From an uncultured Desulfobacter sp. (GTDB taxonomy: Bacteria > Desulfobacterota > Desulfobacteria > Desulfobacterales > Desulfobacteraceae): a DNA stretch of 64,000 bases. This document shows positions 44,677 through 52,049 of this stretch, in pieces. Location of the stretch: NCBI RefSeq assembly GCF_963677125.1, contig NZ_OY781882.1, positions 3,232,501 through 3,296,500 on the forward strand, read 5' to 3'. The position numbers and the translations under genes were made by a program. Under the pieces are notes generated by a model. That model was not told the DNA's origin, did no database searches, and saw nothing but the letters and a program-made list of their open reading frames with translations. Every line of letters starts with the position of its first letter. Position 1 is the stretch's first letter.

Positions 44677-45714
44677 TTAAAACTTTTGTTTCCCGGAGAA
44701 CTGACGTTTAAACACATAACAAAAAAACGGCCCCCCGATCAATGCGGTGAGCACCCCAATGGGCAGTTCCGAAGGCAATACGGCCCGGGTAAATGTATCT
44801 GCGGACAGCAGCAATACCGCCCCGGCCAGAAGGGAAACCGGCATCAGCCACTGGTTGTCCGCCCCCACAATCCCGCGCATCATATGGGGTACCAAAAGCC
44901 CCACAAATCCGATGATGCCGGATACGGACACGCACACGGCCGCCATAAGCGACGCTGCCGCCAAAAGAATCAGACGGGATTTTTTTACATCCACACCCAG
45001 GGAGGCGGCAGCCCGATCGCCCAAGGCCATAAGATTCAAGTCCCTGCCAAAACAAAGGCATATCACACCGCCGATGCTCACAAAGGCAAGAGAAAGCCCG
45101 ACATCACTCCAGGTTTTGGCGGCAAAGCTGCCCATGAGCCAAAAAATGATTACCGAGACCCGTTCATCCGCCGCATATTTCAAAAAACTGATCCCGGCCG
45201 AAAGAATAGCTGCAACGATAATCCCTGAAAGAATCAGATTGTTGGATGAATACCCCCCGGCAGTGCCGCCGGACAGGTAGAGCACCACGGCCAAAGTCAT
45301 GACGGCACCGGCAAAGGCGCACAGCCCCACACTTAGCCCCTGGAAGTAACTCATGTTAAACAAAAAGGCCACGCAGGCCCCAAAGGCGGCACCGGCCGAA
45401 ATGCCAAGGGTATAGGGATCAGCCAGGGGATTCCTCAAAATCCCCTGGAACACCACCCCGGAAATCGAAAGCCCTGCCCCCACAATGGCGGCCGTCAAAA
45501 TTCTGGGAAGTCGTACATCCCAGATAATGGCCGAGGTCAGTGCATCCACAGGCCCCCGGCTACAGAACTTTTCCCAAATCACCGCCAACACCTGAAAAAA
45601 AGGAAGTCGAACCACGCCCATGGCCGCAGACACCACAATGACCCCGCCCAGCAGCAAGCCAAGCCCAATCGCCACCCGGGCGGGGGACTTTTTTATGCCT
45701 GGTAAAGCCGGCAT
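44677..45714 (-). CDS. ABC importer permease, FecCD/BtuC family
   Basis: 345 residues from ATG 45714, chosen because GAGAGGA lies upstream; a TTG seven codons earlier is an alternative. About nine to ten transmembrane helices, with LPRILTAAIVGAGLSISGVVFQGILRNPLADPYTLGIS, LWLMGSFAAK-type IIFWLMGSF, and the C-terminal IGGPFFCYVFKRQ typical of FecCD permeases for vitamin B12, heme or siderophores. Cotranscribed with its ATPase and binding protein. Confidence 0.92.
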   Translation of the reverse strand: MPALPGIKKSPARVAIGLGLLLGGVIVVSAAMGVVRLPFFQVLAVIWEKFCSRGPVDALTSAIIWDVRLPRILTAAIVGAGLSISGVVFQGILRNPLADPYTLGISAGAAFGACVAFLFNMSYFQGLSVGLCAFAGAVMTLAVVLYLSGGTAGGYSSNNLILSGIIVAAILSAGISFLKYAADERVSVIIFWLMGSFAAKTWSDVGLSLAFVSIGGVICLCFGRDLNLMALGDRAAASLGVDVKKSRLILLAAASLMAAVCVSVSGIIGFVGLLVPHMMRGIVGADNQWLMPVSLLAGAVLLLSADTFTRAVLPSELPIGVLTALIGGPFFCYVFKRQFSGKQKF

Positions 45715-45749
45715 AATTAACACATATCCTCTCAATTTCGATTATTATT

Positions 45750-45998
45750 CAGCACCTGAACGAAAAAACTCGTATTTGGACGCAAGGTTGCCCAGGTGCA
45801 AGGCCAGGGTGACCGCATTTATAATTTTGCCGACGATTTTAACTTCACAATCGCTATCGGGATCGAAATGTCCATTGTTTTCGATCCCGATCCCGATAGC
45901 GATAGCGATAGCGAGGACTTTATAATATAAATGCGGTTAATCCAGGTGCAAATTTTCCTGCAACGCCGCAGGTGGATAACTTTTCGTTCAAACACTAT
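45750..45998. repeat. MITE-like element, copy E2 (large insert)
   Basis: Left end ACCTGAACGAAAAAACT and right end AACTTTTCGTTCAAACACT are inverted repeats. Further inward, GTTGCCCAGGTGCAAG on the left is mirrored by sequence on the right near GCAACGCCGCAGGTGG. Both ends contain the GAACGAAAA core. The middle holds the palindrome/tandem repeat at 45850-45915. No ORF of note. It lies between the BtuC-like permease and E3. Confidence 0.7.
45850..45915. repeat. Palindrome with hexanucleotide tandem repeats
   Basis: ATCGCTATCGGGATCGAAA (from about 45850) pairs with TTTCGATCCCGAT and AGCGAT on the other side of a nine-base loop. The right arm contains CGATCC twice and CGATAG three times, so copy-number change by slippage is likely. 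Confidence 0.85.
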
Positions 45999-45999
45999 T

Positions 46000-46145
46000 T
46001 AGTGTCTGAACGAAAACCTGGAAATTTTGTTGAGTACAAGGCGGGCTGAAATTTTAACCGAAGGAATACATAGAATATTTCGAGGATTAAAATTTCAGTC
46101 CAACGCCGTAATCGGCAAAATTTACGGTTTTCGGTCGGGCACTAT
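46000..46145. repeat. MITE-like element, copy E3
   Basis: Left end TAGTGTCTGAACGAAAACC and right end, read on the minus strand, TAGTGCCCGACCGAAAACC, 16 of 19 identical. About 146 bp. Inside, AATTTTAACCGAAGG and TTAAAATTTCAG form a further inverted repeat. The right TAG is the stop codon of cbiK. It joins E2 head to head; the 25 bp at 45997-46021 recur exactly at 55601-55625. Confidence 0.8.
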
Positions 46146-47014
46146 TTAAAGTGGGCCATTGCCTTTGATAGCTGACTCACCCAAATATCGGCAAACGCAT
46201 CGTATTCAGCCGTGCCTTTAAGTACAGTCTGACAGGCGAATCCCACCTTGGTCAACTGGGATTTCCAGGAATCTTCCTCATCGCCTGCCATATCATTTTT
46301 GGCATGGTCGCCGGCAACGGACATAAAAGGCATTAACCAGACTTTTCCACTCTTTTTTGCCTTAAGCCAAGTAATAACATCCCCAAGATCAGGATACCCC
46401 TCCACAGTGCCCATGATGATGTTGGGATCTTTTTGCTGAAGCTGCCAGTTCATCGCAGCGTAGTAGATATTGCCCGGGTGGTGGGTACCATGCCCCATAA
46501 GCACAACCGCCTCGTTTGCCTTACGCGCTTTGGGCAATGTAGCAATAACGGCGTCAACCGCTTTGGCAACCGTATCTTGGGCACCAAGCATGGGAAAGCC
46601 TAAAATAAGCCTGTCAAACCCACCAGGCATAGCCTTGAATCCATTCACGGTCATGGTCAGTTCATGGTACTCTTCGCCTGGAATGGTATGAAGGGACTGA
46701 ACTGCCACATGGGTATATCCCTTATCCATCATTTTGGCCAATGCCTGGGCCGGGGAAAGGATCATTTCACCCTGCTTGGCCAATTTATGCCGGATGATAT
46801 GGGAAGTATAAGCCCAGAACACATCAACGTCTGGAAATGTCTTTTTCACTTTTGCTTCAATGTTTTGAAAAGAGACTTTTGCGGAGGCCTCGCTGGTACC
46901 AAACGCCACCAGCAAAATGCCTTTTTTCATCTCTCTTGCTTCTTTGTGGGCATATGCATTTGCCGCACACAACACCATGGCCAAAATAACTGCTGCGGAA
47001 ATCATTCTTTTCAT
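46142..47014 (-). CDS. cbiK: Periplasmic sirohydrochlorin cobaltochelatase
   Basis: 290 residues with a clear signal peptide (MKRMISAAVILAMVLCAANAYA), then the CbiK fold: GILLVAFGTSEASAKVSFQNIEA, YTHVAVQSLHTIPGEE, VVLMGHGTHHPGN (metal-binding His) and SVAGDHAKNDMAGDEEDSWK (metal-binding His and Glu region). Inserts Co2+ (or Fe2+) into sirohydrochlorin. The exported form, CbiKP, is known from Desulfovibrio. As first gene after the cobalamin riboswitch it is directly B12-regulated. Its TAG stop is provided by the end of MITE-like element E3. Confidence 0.95.
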   Translation of the reverse strand: MKRMISAAVILAMVLCAANAYAHKEAREMKKGILLVAFGTSEASAKVSFQNIEAKVKKTFPDVDVFWAYTSHIIRHKLAKQGEMILSPAQALAKMMDKGYTHVAVQSLHTIPGEEYHELTMTVNGFKAMPGGFDRLILGFPMLGAQDTVAKAVDAVIATLPKARKANEAVVLMGHGTHHPGNIYYAAMNWQLQQKDPNIIMGTVEGYPDLGDVITWLKAKKSGKVWLMPFMSVAGDHAKNDMAGDEEDSWKSQLTKVGFACQTVLKGTAEYDAFADIWVSQLSKAMAHFK

Positions 47015-47114
47015 TCAACGTCTCCTCATTATCCTGGATGTTCATATTAAAGCGCGGCAAGTCATCCAGTACCTGCACTGCGCCCAAAAAGGCGATCCCG
47101 CATATCGGCCGGTC

Positions 47115-47160
47115 TCAAAAACAAAACAGCCCTTCAAGCCTTTTTACGACTTGAAGGGCT
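47115..47160 (-). terminator. Terminator hairpin between riboswitch and cbiK
   Basis: AGCCCTTCAAG (47128-47138) and CTTGAAGGGCT (47150-47160) form a perfect 11-bp stem with an 11-base loop; on the minus strand it is followed by GTTTTGTTTTTG. Downstream of the riboswitch and upstream of cbiK, so it most likely is the expression platform (premature termination in the presence of B12). Confidence 0.82.
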
Positions 47161-47229
47161 GCACCCAGTTTTCTTGACCCTGTAATATCTATGTCTGCGC
47201 CGGCAATTCCCTTTGCATAGCGCACATCA

Positions 47230-47405
47230 TCAGCTCAGGCAGGTCTTCTGGCTCCCGGATCATCCAAACGCCTGCGCCTTCCCATACGCCTTAAAAAAAC
47301 GAACAGTGGCAATGTGCAGGTTTTGTCCCCGATTACAGCGGCGGGACCGCTCCCGATTCTAACGGGATTCCCTGTTAGGCCCAAACGGGCACCTCAACAC
47401 AAGGC
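47230..47405 (-). promoter_or_regulatory. Cobalamin riboswitch
   Basis: Read on the minus strand: GAGGTGCCC, AACAGGGAATCCCGT, CGGTCCCGCCGCTGTAATC, the B12-box-type GCCACTG, GGGAAGGCGCAGGC and a 3' GAGCCAGAAGACCTGCCTG. These are the conserved blocks of the AdoCbl class, in order. It controls cbiK and, by inference, the downstream importer and cbi genes. Confidence 0.94.
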
Positions 47406-47407
47406 GC

Positions 47408-47436
47408 ATGATTGCGTAATAAGATGTTCCTGTCAA
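47408..47436 (-). promoter_or_regulatory. Sigma70-type promoter of the cobalamin operon
   Basis: On the minus strand: TTGACA (47436-47431), a 17-bp spacer and AATCAT (47413-47408, 4 of 6 consensus). It would start transcription just before the riboswitch at about 47401. The perfect -35 and exact spacing support it. Confidence 0.6.
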
Positions 47437-47490
47437 GCGGGCATTGGGCAAGAAACAGAGCCTTCACCTAAAGCGATCTTATCGTATAAC

Positions 47491-47580
47491 GGCCATGGGC
47501 CGTCCTTGGTCTATCTTCACCCAGGCTTCGAGCCACAACAAAGATAGAAAAATCTGAGTAACTTACCCAGACCTTCTTAT
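47491..47580 (+). repeat. Dispersed structured repeat, copy C
   Basis: GGCCATGGGCCGTCC (47491), CCAGGCTTCGAGCCACAAC, AAAGATAGAAAAATCTGAGT and AACTTACCCAGACCTTC, ending near 47580. It lies between the cobalamin promoter (upstream side) and the truncated kinase gene, on the plus strand, followed by TTATAAAAACCCC. Confidence 0.75.
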
Positions 47581-47598
47581 AAAAACCCCATAGCTCAT

Positions 47599-48888
47599 TC
47601 ACCGCTTTGGTTTTTCCAATATTTCGGTGACATTTTCTATCAAATCCGTTATCAAAAGCGGTTTATCTAAGACTTTTGATATGTGGAGATCCTTTGCTTT
47701 ATCCTTGTCTAGTTTCTCGCTGTAACCCGAACAGATAATAATGGGGATATCAGGACGAATTTCTAATATTTTTTGCGAAAGTTCAGTACCTATCATTTTG
47801 GGCATTGCCATGTCAGTAATCACCAAATCGAAATCATCGGGATTGGCTTTAAATAAATTCAATGCTTCAGTACTGTCCTGAAAACCAGTTACACGAAAGC
47901 CATAATTTTCAAGCGCTGTGATGCCCAACTTGACAATTGATTCTTCATCGTCCACCAGTAAAATATGTTCATTGCCGGTTTTACCTGAAAAAGAAACAGA
48001 ATCCTTTTTTTCGATGTCAAAAGCCTGATCAGTAATCGGGAGGTAAATTTTAAACATTGTTCCGATGTTATGGCGACTTTCAAAATATATCCCACCATTA
48101 CAATTTTGAACAATACCATACACAACCGACAACCCCAGTCCGGAACCCTTTCCAACTTCTTTTGTGGTGACGTATGGTTCAAAAATTTTATCTTTTATAC
48201 TTTCGGGAATGCCAATGCCGTTATCTTTAACAGATAAACATAGGTATTCACCTTTAGGAAGATTTAATTCCTGGGGTGGATTGGCTTTATTTAAACCAAT
48301 AATGATTTCTCCTTGATCTCCTGCGATTGCATGATAGGCATTCGTACAAAGGTTTAAAATAGTTTCATGAATTTCAGAATCATCACACAGCACAGCGTCC
48401 TGACCACCATAAAGATCGCTGGTTAAATTAATATTCGCCGGAATGGTGGATCTTAGCAATTTCAATGTTTCATTGATCACAGGTTGAAGAAGCGTAGGCT
48501 TTAATATCGGATCCTGCTGTCTTGAAAAACGAAGAATGCGCTTAACCAAATCTCCGGCACGTGTTGCACCATCGAGAATAGTTGTTAAATTTTCCTGTAC
48601 AGGATGATTATCAGGTAATTCCTTCTGGGATAATTGAGAAAATCCGATAATAGGGGCAAGTATATTATTAAAATCGTGTGCAATGCCGCCTGCCAATTGT
48701 CCGATTGATTCCATTTTTTGGGACTGCTGGTATTTTTTCTCCATCTCTTTAAGTTCTGTAATATCCGTGGCAATTTGGAGCCTGACCAGTCTGCCGTCCG
48801 TCCACTCTATCGCACGATCATGGTTGACATACCATTTAAGATGATGAGGAATCGCCTTTTTCAGCAATTCAAGTCCGGAACTCAGCAA
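47599..48888 (-). CDS. 5'-truncated hybrid histidine kinase
   Basis: 429 codons starting with TTG at 48888, directly behind the TGA of the DUF4126 gene and in the same reading frame as it. The product begins in the middle of a PAS/PAC domain (KWYVNHDRAIEWTDGRLVRLQIATDITELK), then HisKA with H71 in GGIAHDFNNILAPIIGF, HATPase (DNGIGIP, GSGLGLSVVYGI) and a receiver domain with Asp in FDLVITDMAMP. The sensor half is missing and no good ribosome site precedes the frame. It is probably a remnant left by a deletion, but the catalytic core and receiver are intact and could be expressed through re-initiation. Confidence 0.7.
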   Translation of the reverse strand: MLSSGLELLKKAIPHHLKWYVNHDRAIEWTDGRLVRLQIATDITELKEMEKKYQQSQKMESIGQLAGGIAHDFNNILAPIIGFSQLSQKELPDNHPVQENLTTILDGATRAGDLVKRILRFSRQQDPILKPTLLQPVINETLKLLRSTIPANINLTSDLYGGQDAVLCDDSEIHETILNLCTNAYHAIAGDQGEIIIGLNKANPPQELNLPKGEYLCLSVKDNGIGIPESIKDKIFEPYVTTKEVGKGSGLGLSVVYGIVQNCNGGIYFESRHNIGTMFKIYLPITDQAFDIEKKDSVSFSGKTGNEHILLVDDEESIVKLGITALENYGFRVTGFQDSTEALNLFKANPDDFDLVITDMAMPKMIGTELSQKILEIRPDIPIIICSGYSEKLDKDKAKDLHISKVLDKPLLITDLIENVTEILEKPKR

Positions 48889-49515
48889 TCACGAAATCTG
48901 CCGGGGCACATCCTTGTTGAAAAAACTTTTAATTTTTGCAAAAAGCATTTTGATACCCCGCCATATTTTGGGCAGCAGCCACACAATCAGGCAAATGAAG
49001 CCGACCAGAAGCGCCAAAAATAAAACGGGATTATGAAGCGCGGCCAGAATGCCGCCGATGACAGCTACATCTTCAAGCACCGAAGCGATCCAATTGGAAA
49101 AAGGTTCAGGAGACGTATTGATCAACAGCCTGGAACCCGATTTTGTCAGATGGCTGCCCGTGGCAAGACCTCCGCCCAGGATTCCGGCGGCAAGGGCCAA
49201 AGAAGGATTGACATCGCCCACGGCACCTGCGGCAATCATCACCCCGGCCGGAATCCGGATAAAGGTGTGAATGGCATCCCAACCCGAATCAACCCCGGGG
49301 GTTTTATCGGCAAAAAACTCAACACAATACATGAAACCGGACGCCCACAGCACCACCGGCTCGGACAATATTTCAAGATTTGGGGGCAGCACCAGATTGC
49401 CGGTGGCACCCAAAATACCCAAAACAAATACCGTGGCATACAGATTAATCCCGCTGGCCCATGCCGCACCCATGCTCAATGCGATGGTTTTAATAATCTG
49501 ATCAAAGGATTCCAT
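48889..49515 (-). CDS. DUF4126 membrane protein
   Basis: 208 residues from ATG 49515, preceded by AGGAG; six codons further out another ATG is less well placed. About six transmembrane segments with SGINLYATVFVLGILG and GWDAIHTFIRIPAGVMIAAGAV, GGGLATGSHLTKSG, all typical of DUF4126. Function unknown. The last residues (DVPRQIS) lead straight into TGA and then the kinase frame, so the 3' end may be a junction created by deletion. Confidence 0.85.
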   Translation of the reverse strand: MESFDQIIKTIALSMGAAWASGINLYATVFVLGILGATGNLVLPPNLEILSEPVVLWASGFMYCVEFFADKTPGVDSGWDAIHTFIRIPAGVMIAAGAVGDVNPSLALAAGILGGGLATGSHLTKSGSRLLINTSPEPFSNWIASVLEDVAVIGGILAALHNPVLFLALLVGFICLIVWLLPKIWRGIKMLFAKIKSFFNKDVPRQIS

Positions 49516-49745
49516 GGTTAAAGCTCCTTTCACCGCTTACAATTAATCCAAGCCCTTCTTTCAAAAATCAAATATCACAAAGCGTTTACCGAAAACACTA
49601 TCACATCACTTCGGCCAAAGCCATACAAGCCCTTTGTTCAGTGCATAAATGTACTTTGAATCGCTCTGTTTATTTCTCCAGGATAGTGGTAAATATTGAA
49701 GGAGCCAATAACATCAAACCCTTTTAGACGAGGAGAACACAGGCA

Positions 49746-50246
49746 ATGGCAGAGAACACAGCTCTATATGGATGGGATGCATCCATGGGGATCTCCCTCT
49801 ATGATAAGATCCGGCAGGACATGAAAACATCCATGCTTAAAAAAGATACGGCCGTAAGGGATACCATGCGCCTGATTATGGGGGCGTTTCCCGGAATCAC
49901 GGTTCCCATCACCCTTGAAAGCGGAAAAAAATCCACCCGGACAAAAACGCCCGAAGAAATCACGGATGAGGATATTCATAATATCATTCGAAAATTCGTC
50001 AAATCTGAAAAAACCGTGCTGGAGCTTAAAAAAGAGACATCGTCTGATTATCTGGCGCTTTTGGAATCTTACCTGCCTAAAATGGCGACCACAGAAGAGA
50101 TTGAAGACTGGATAAAAGCCAATATAGATTTTTCTGCCATGAAAAGCCCCATGCAGGCCATGGGAACGGTTATGAAACATTTTGGGAAACTTGCCGACGG
50201 CAACCAGGTCAAAGGTATCCTCCAGGGGATGAGTGCTGAAAAATAA
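49746..50246 (+). CDS. GatB/YqeY domain protein
   Basis: 166 residues: ISLYDKIRQDMKTSMLKKDTAVRDTMRLI, then SEKTVLELKKETSSDYLALLESYLPKMATTEEIEDWI and MGTVMKHFGKLADGNQVKGIL, the YqeY pattern resembling the tRNA-binding tail of GatB. A putative role in tRNA-dependent amidation or related RNA binding; not proven. The first 14 residues (MAENTALYGWDASM) precede the family core; an ATG at codon 14 is a possible alternative start. GAGGAG upstream. Confidence 0.87.
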   Translation: MAENTALYGWDASMGISLYDKIRQDMKTSMLKKDTAVRDTMRLIMGAFPGITVPITLESGKKSTRTKTPEEITDEDIHNIIRKFVKSEKTVLELKKETSSDYLALLESYLPKMATTEEIEDWIKANIDFSAMKSPMQAMGTVMKHFGKLADGNQVKGILQGMSAEK

Positions 50247-50297
50247 CCTTTAACGCCGACGACAATTAGTGTCAACTCAAGATAAAATTTAGCGTTG

Positions 50298-50336
50298 TTG
50301 ACATCATATGCATTGATTCATACAATGATATGCATT
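50298..50336 (+). promoter_or_regulatory. Promoter and operator of the toxin-antitoxin pair
   Basis: TTGACA (50298-50303), a 17-bp spacer and TACAAT (50321-50326). Direct repeats ATATGCATT at 50306-50314 and 50328-50336, spaced 22 bp (two helical turns), flank the -10 box; each contains the palindrome ATGCAT. Fits autorepression by the antitoxin. Confidence 0.78.
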
Positions 50337-50349
50337 AGGAGGAAACACC

Positions 50350-50553
50350 ATGAGAACGACACTCGACTTGCCCGAAGATTTGCTCATCGAAGCAATGAAA
50401 GTAACCGAAACTAAAACAAAAACCAAAGTAATTATCATGGCACTGGAAGACTTAATTCGCAAATCGAAAATTTCAGAAATTAAGCAGTTTAAAGGTGCTG
50501 TAGACTTGAATATCGACTTAGATAGACTCAGAGACAGGAAATGTCGGTTTTAG
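50350..50553 (+). CDS. VapB-type antitoxin
   Basis: 67 residues: MRTTLDLPEDLLIEAMKVTETKTKTKVIIMALEDLIRK is a ribbon-helix-helix DNA-binding fold, and the C-terminal part (FKGAVDLNIDLDRLRDRKC) would wrap the toxin. It should repress its own promoter at 50298-50336. AGGAGG lies just before the ATG. Overlaps the toxin gene by 13 bp, ensuring coupled translation. Confidence 0.85.
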   Translation: MRTTLDLPEDLLIEAMKVTETKTKTKVIIMALEDLIRKSKISEIKQFKGAVDLNIDLDRLRDRKCRF

Positions 50554-50924
50554 TTGATACGTCAATATGGATAGAGTATTTCAGAAGTGGCAAATGCGCA
50601 GTTACATTAGAATTTTTAATAGATGAAAATCTCATTGTGACCAATGAACTCATTCTTTGTGAGCTCATACCTTTTCTGAAACTCAGAAAGCAAAAAAAAT
50701 TAGTGTCGCTATTAACTGCAATTTCAATAACGCACATTGATATAATCTGGAGCCAAATAATTGAATATCAATACAAATGCTTAAAAAACGGTATCAATGG
50801 TGTCGGAATCCCAGACCTGATCATTGCGCAAAATGCAAAACAGAATGGTCTCAACATTTATAGTTTAGATAATCATTTTAACATGATAAAAAATGTCATC
50901 GGATTTGAATTATACGGACCTTAA
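50541..50924 (+). CDS. VapC-type PIN-domain ribonuclease toxin
   Basis: 127 residues with a PIN fold: catalytic acids in VLVDTSIWIEYF (Asp), ELILCELIPF (Glu), and GIPDLIIAQNAKQNGLNIYSLDNHF (two Asp). Such toxins cleave tRNA or rRNA; the target is unknown. All four acidic positions are present, so it is likely active. Clearly AT-richer than the flanking genes, as is the antitoxin, suggesting acquisition. Confidence 0.88.
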   Translation: MSVLVDTSIWIEYFRSGKCAVTLEFLIDENLIVTNELILCELIPFLKLRKQKKLVSLLTAISITHIDIIWSQIIEYQYKCLKNGINGVGIPDLIIAQNAKQNGLNIYSLDNHFNMIKNVIGFELYGP

Positions 50925-50975
50925 CCGAGATACAAGTTAGCCATTAAAAATATCTCGTGTAAGGGAACCATCAAC

Positions 50976-51599
50976 ATGGGACATTCAACTTTAGATTATT
51001 ACAATCAAAATGCCTTGAACGTGGCTCTAAGATACGAATCTGCAGATGTCACACAGCTGCATGAATTTCTTTTGTCCGCCCTGAAACCAGGCGGCAGACT
51101 TCTGGAGCTTGGATGTGGCTCCGGCAGGGATGCCGCCTTTATGGTCAGCCGGGGATTCAAGGTGCTGGCTACAGACGGGTGCGCCCCCATGGTTGAACAG
51201 GCAAAACGACATCACCCCGAGCTTACGGGGCATATAACGCACCTGAACCTGCCGGACGGTCTGTTAAATGAATTAGGAACCTATGACGGAATATACGCCG
51301 TTGCCGTTTTGATGCACCTTAGCGTTCCAAACATTAAGAAAACACTTCTGGGCGTAGATTCTCTTCTGACACCACAGGGCCGGTTTATATTTTCAGTCCC
51401 GGCCCGGCGGGATGATGTCATGACCGCTGAATTTGATTCCAAAGGCCGCCGATTCACAGCACTATCACCCGATGGATGGACAAATGTATGCCAGAAATGT
51501 AACCTGCAAATCATTCGAACCATGATATCCGATGACGGCCTGGGAAGAAGCGGGATTGACTGGATGAACTGCCTGGCACAAAAGCCGGCAATAAAATAA
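50976..51599 (+). CDS. Class I SAM-dependent methyltransferase
   Basis: 207 residues. SAM-binding motif I in RLLELGCGSGRDAAFMVSRGFKV, and motif III-like YDGIYAVAVLMHLSVPNIKKTL. A methyltransferase type 11/12 layout; substrate unknown. AAGGGAA precedes the ATG. It follows the toxin gene by 51 bp on the same strand. Confidence 0.87.
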   Translation: MGHSTLDYYNQNALNVALRYESADVTQLHEFLLSALKPGGRLLELGCGSGRDAAFMVSRGFKVLATDGCAPMVEQAKRHHPELTGHITHLNLPDGLLNELGTYDGIYAVAVLMHLSVPNIKKTLLGVDSLLTPQGRFIFSVPARRDDVMTAEFDSKGRRFTALSPDGWTNVCQKCNLQIIRTMISDDGLGRSGIDWMNCLAQKPAIK

Positions 51600-51619
51600 A
51601 TGGACTTTCAAGAATTCAA

Positions 51620-52045
51620 ATGAACGAACAAAAACTGACCGAAAAACTTAAACTGATAGAAGCGCTCTTTGTCGGTGCCGCCACTGCCGGAGAAAGGGAA
51701 GCGGCATTTAATGCCTTTCAAAGAGTCAAAGACCGGTTAAACGAGATAAAAAAAGAAGATCCACCCGAAGAGTATCAATTTACCATGACCGATGTCTGGT
51801 CCAAAAAATTGTTTTTAGCCCTGTTAAGACGGTACGATATCAAGCCTTACAGGTATTACCGGCAAAGACGTACCACGGTCATGGCAAAAATCCCCAAAAG
51901 TTTTGTGGATGAAACATTATGGCCTGAATTTAAAGCGTTGGATAGCACGTTGAGGAAATACCTTGAAGAAGTGACCGATAAGATTATTGGTGAAACCATT
52001 CATTCCGACAGCTCAGATGCAGAGGTCATAAAACAGCTGAAATAG
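51620..52045 (+). CDS. Hypothetical protein with DUF2786-like N-terminus
   Basis: 141 residues, soluble and highly charged. The start KLIEALFVGAATAGEREAAFNAFQRVKDRL resembles DUF2786 (with the T/S-x-x-E-R-E-A-A pattern); the rest (YRQRRTTVMAKIPKSFVDETLWPEF) is not recognised. No ribosome site is strong. It might be cotranscribed with the methyltransferase 20 bp upstream. Confidence 0.6.
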   Translation: MNEQKLTEKLKLIEALFVGAATAGEREAAFNAFQRVKDRLNEIKKEDPPEEYQFTMTDVWSKKLFLALLRRYDIKPYRYYRQRRTTVMAKIPKSFVDETLWPEFKALDSTLRKYLEEVTDKIIGETIHSDSSDAEVIKQLK

Positions 52046-52049
52046 GGGA

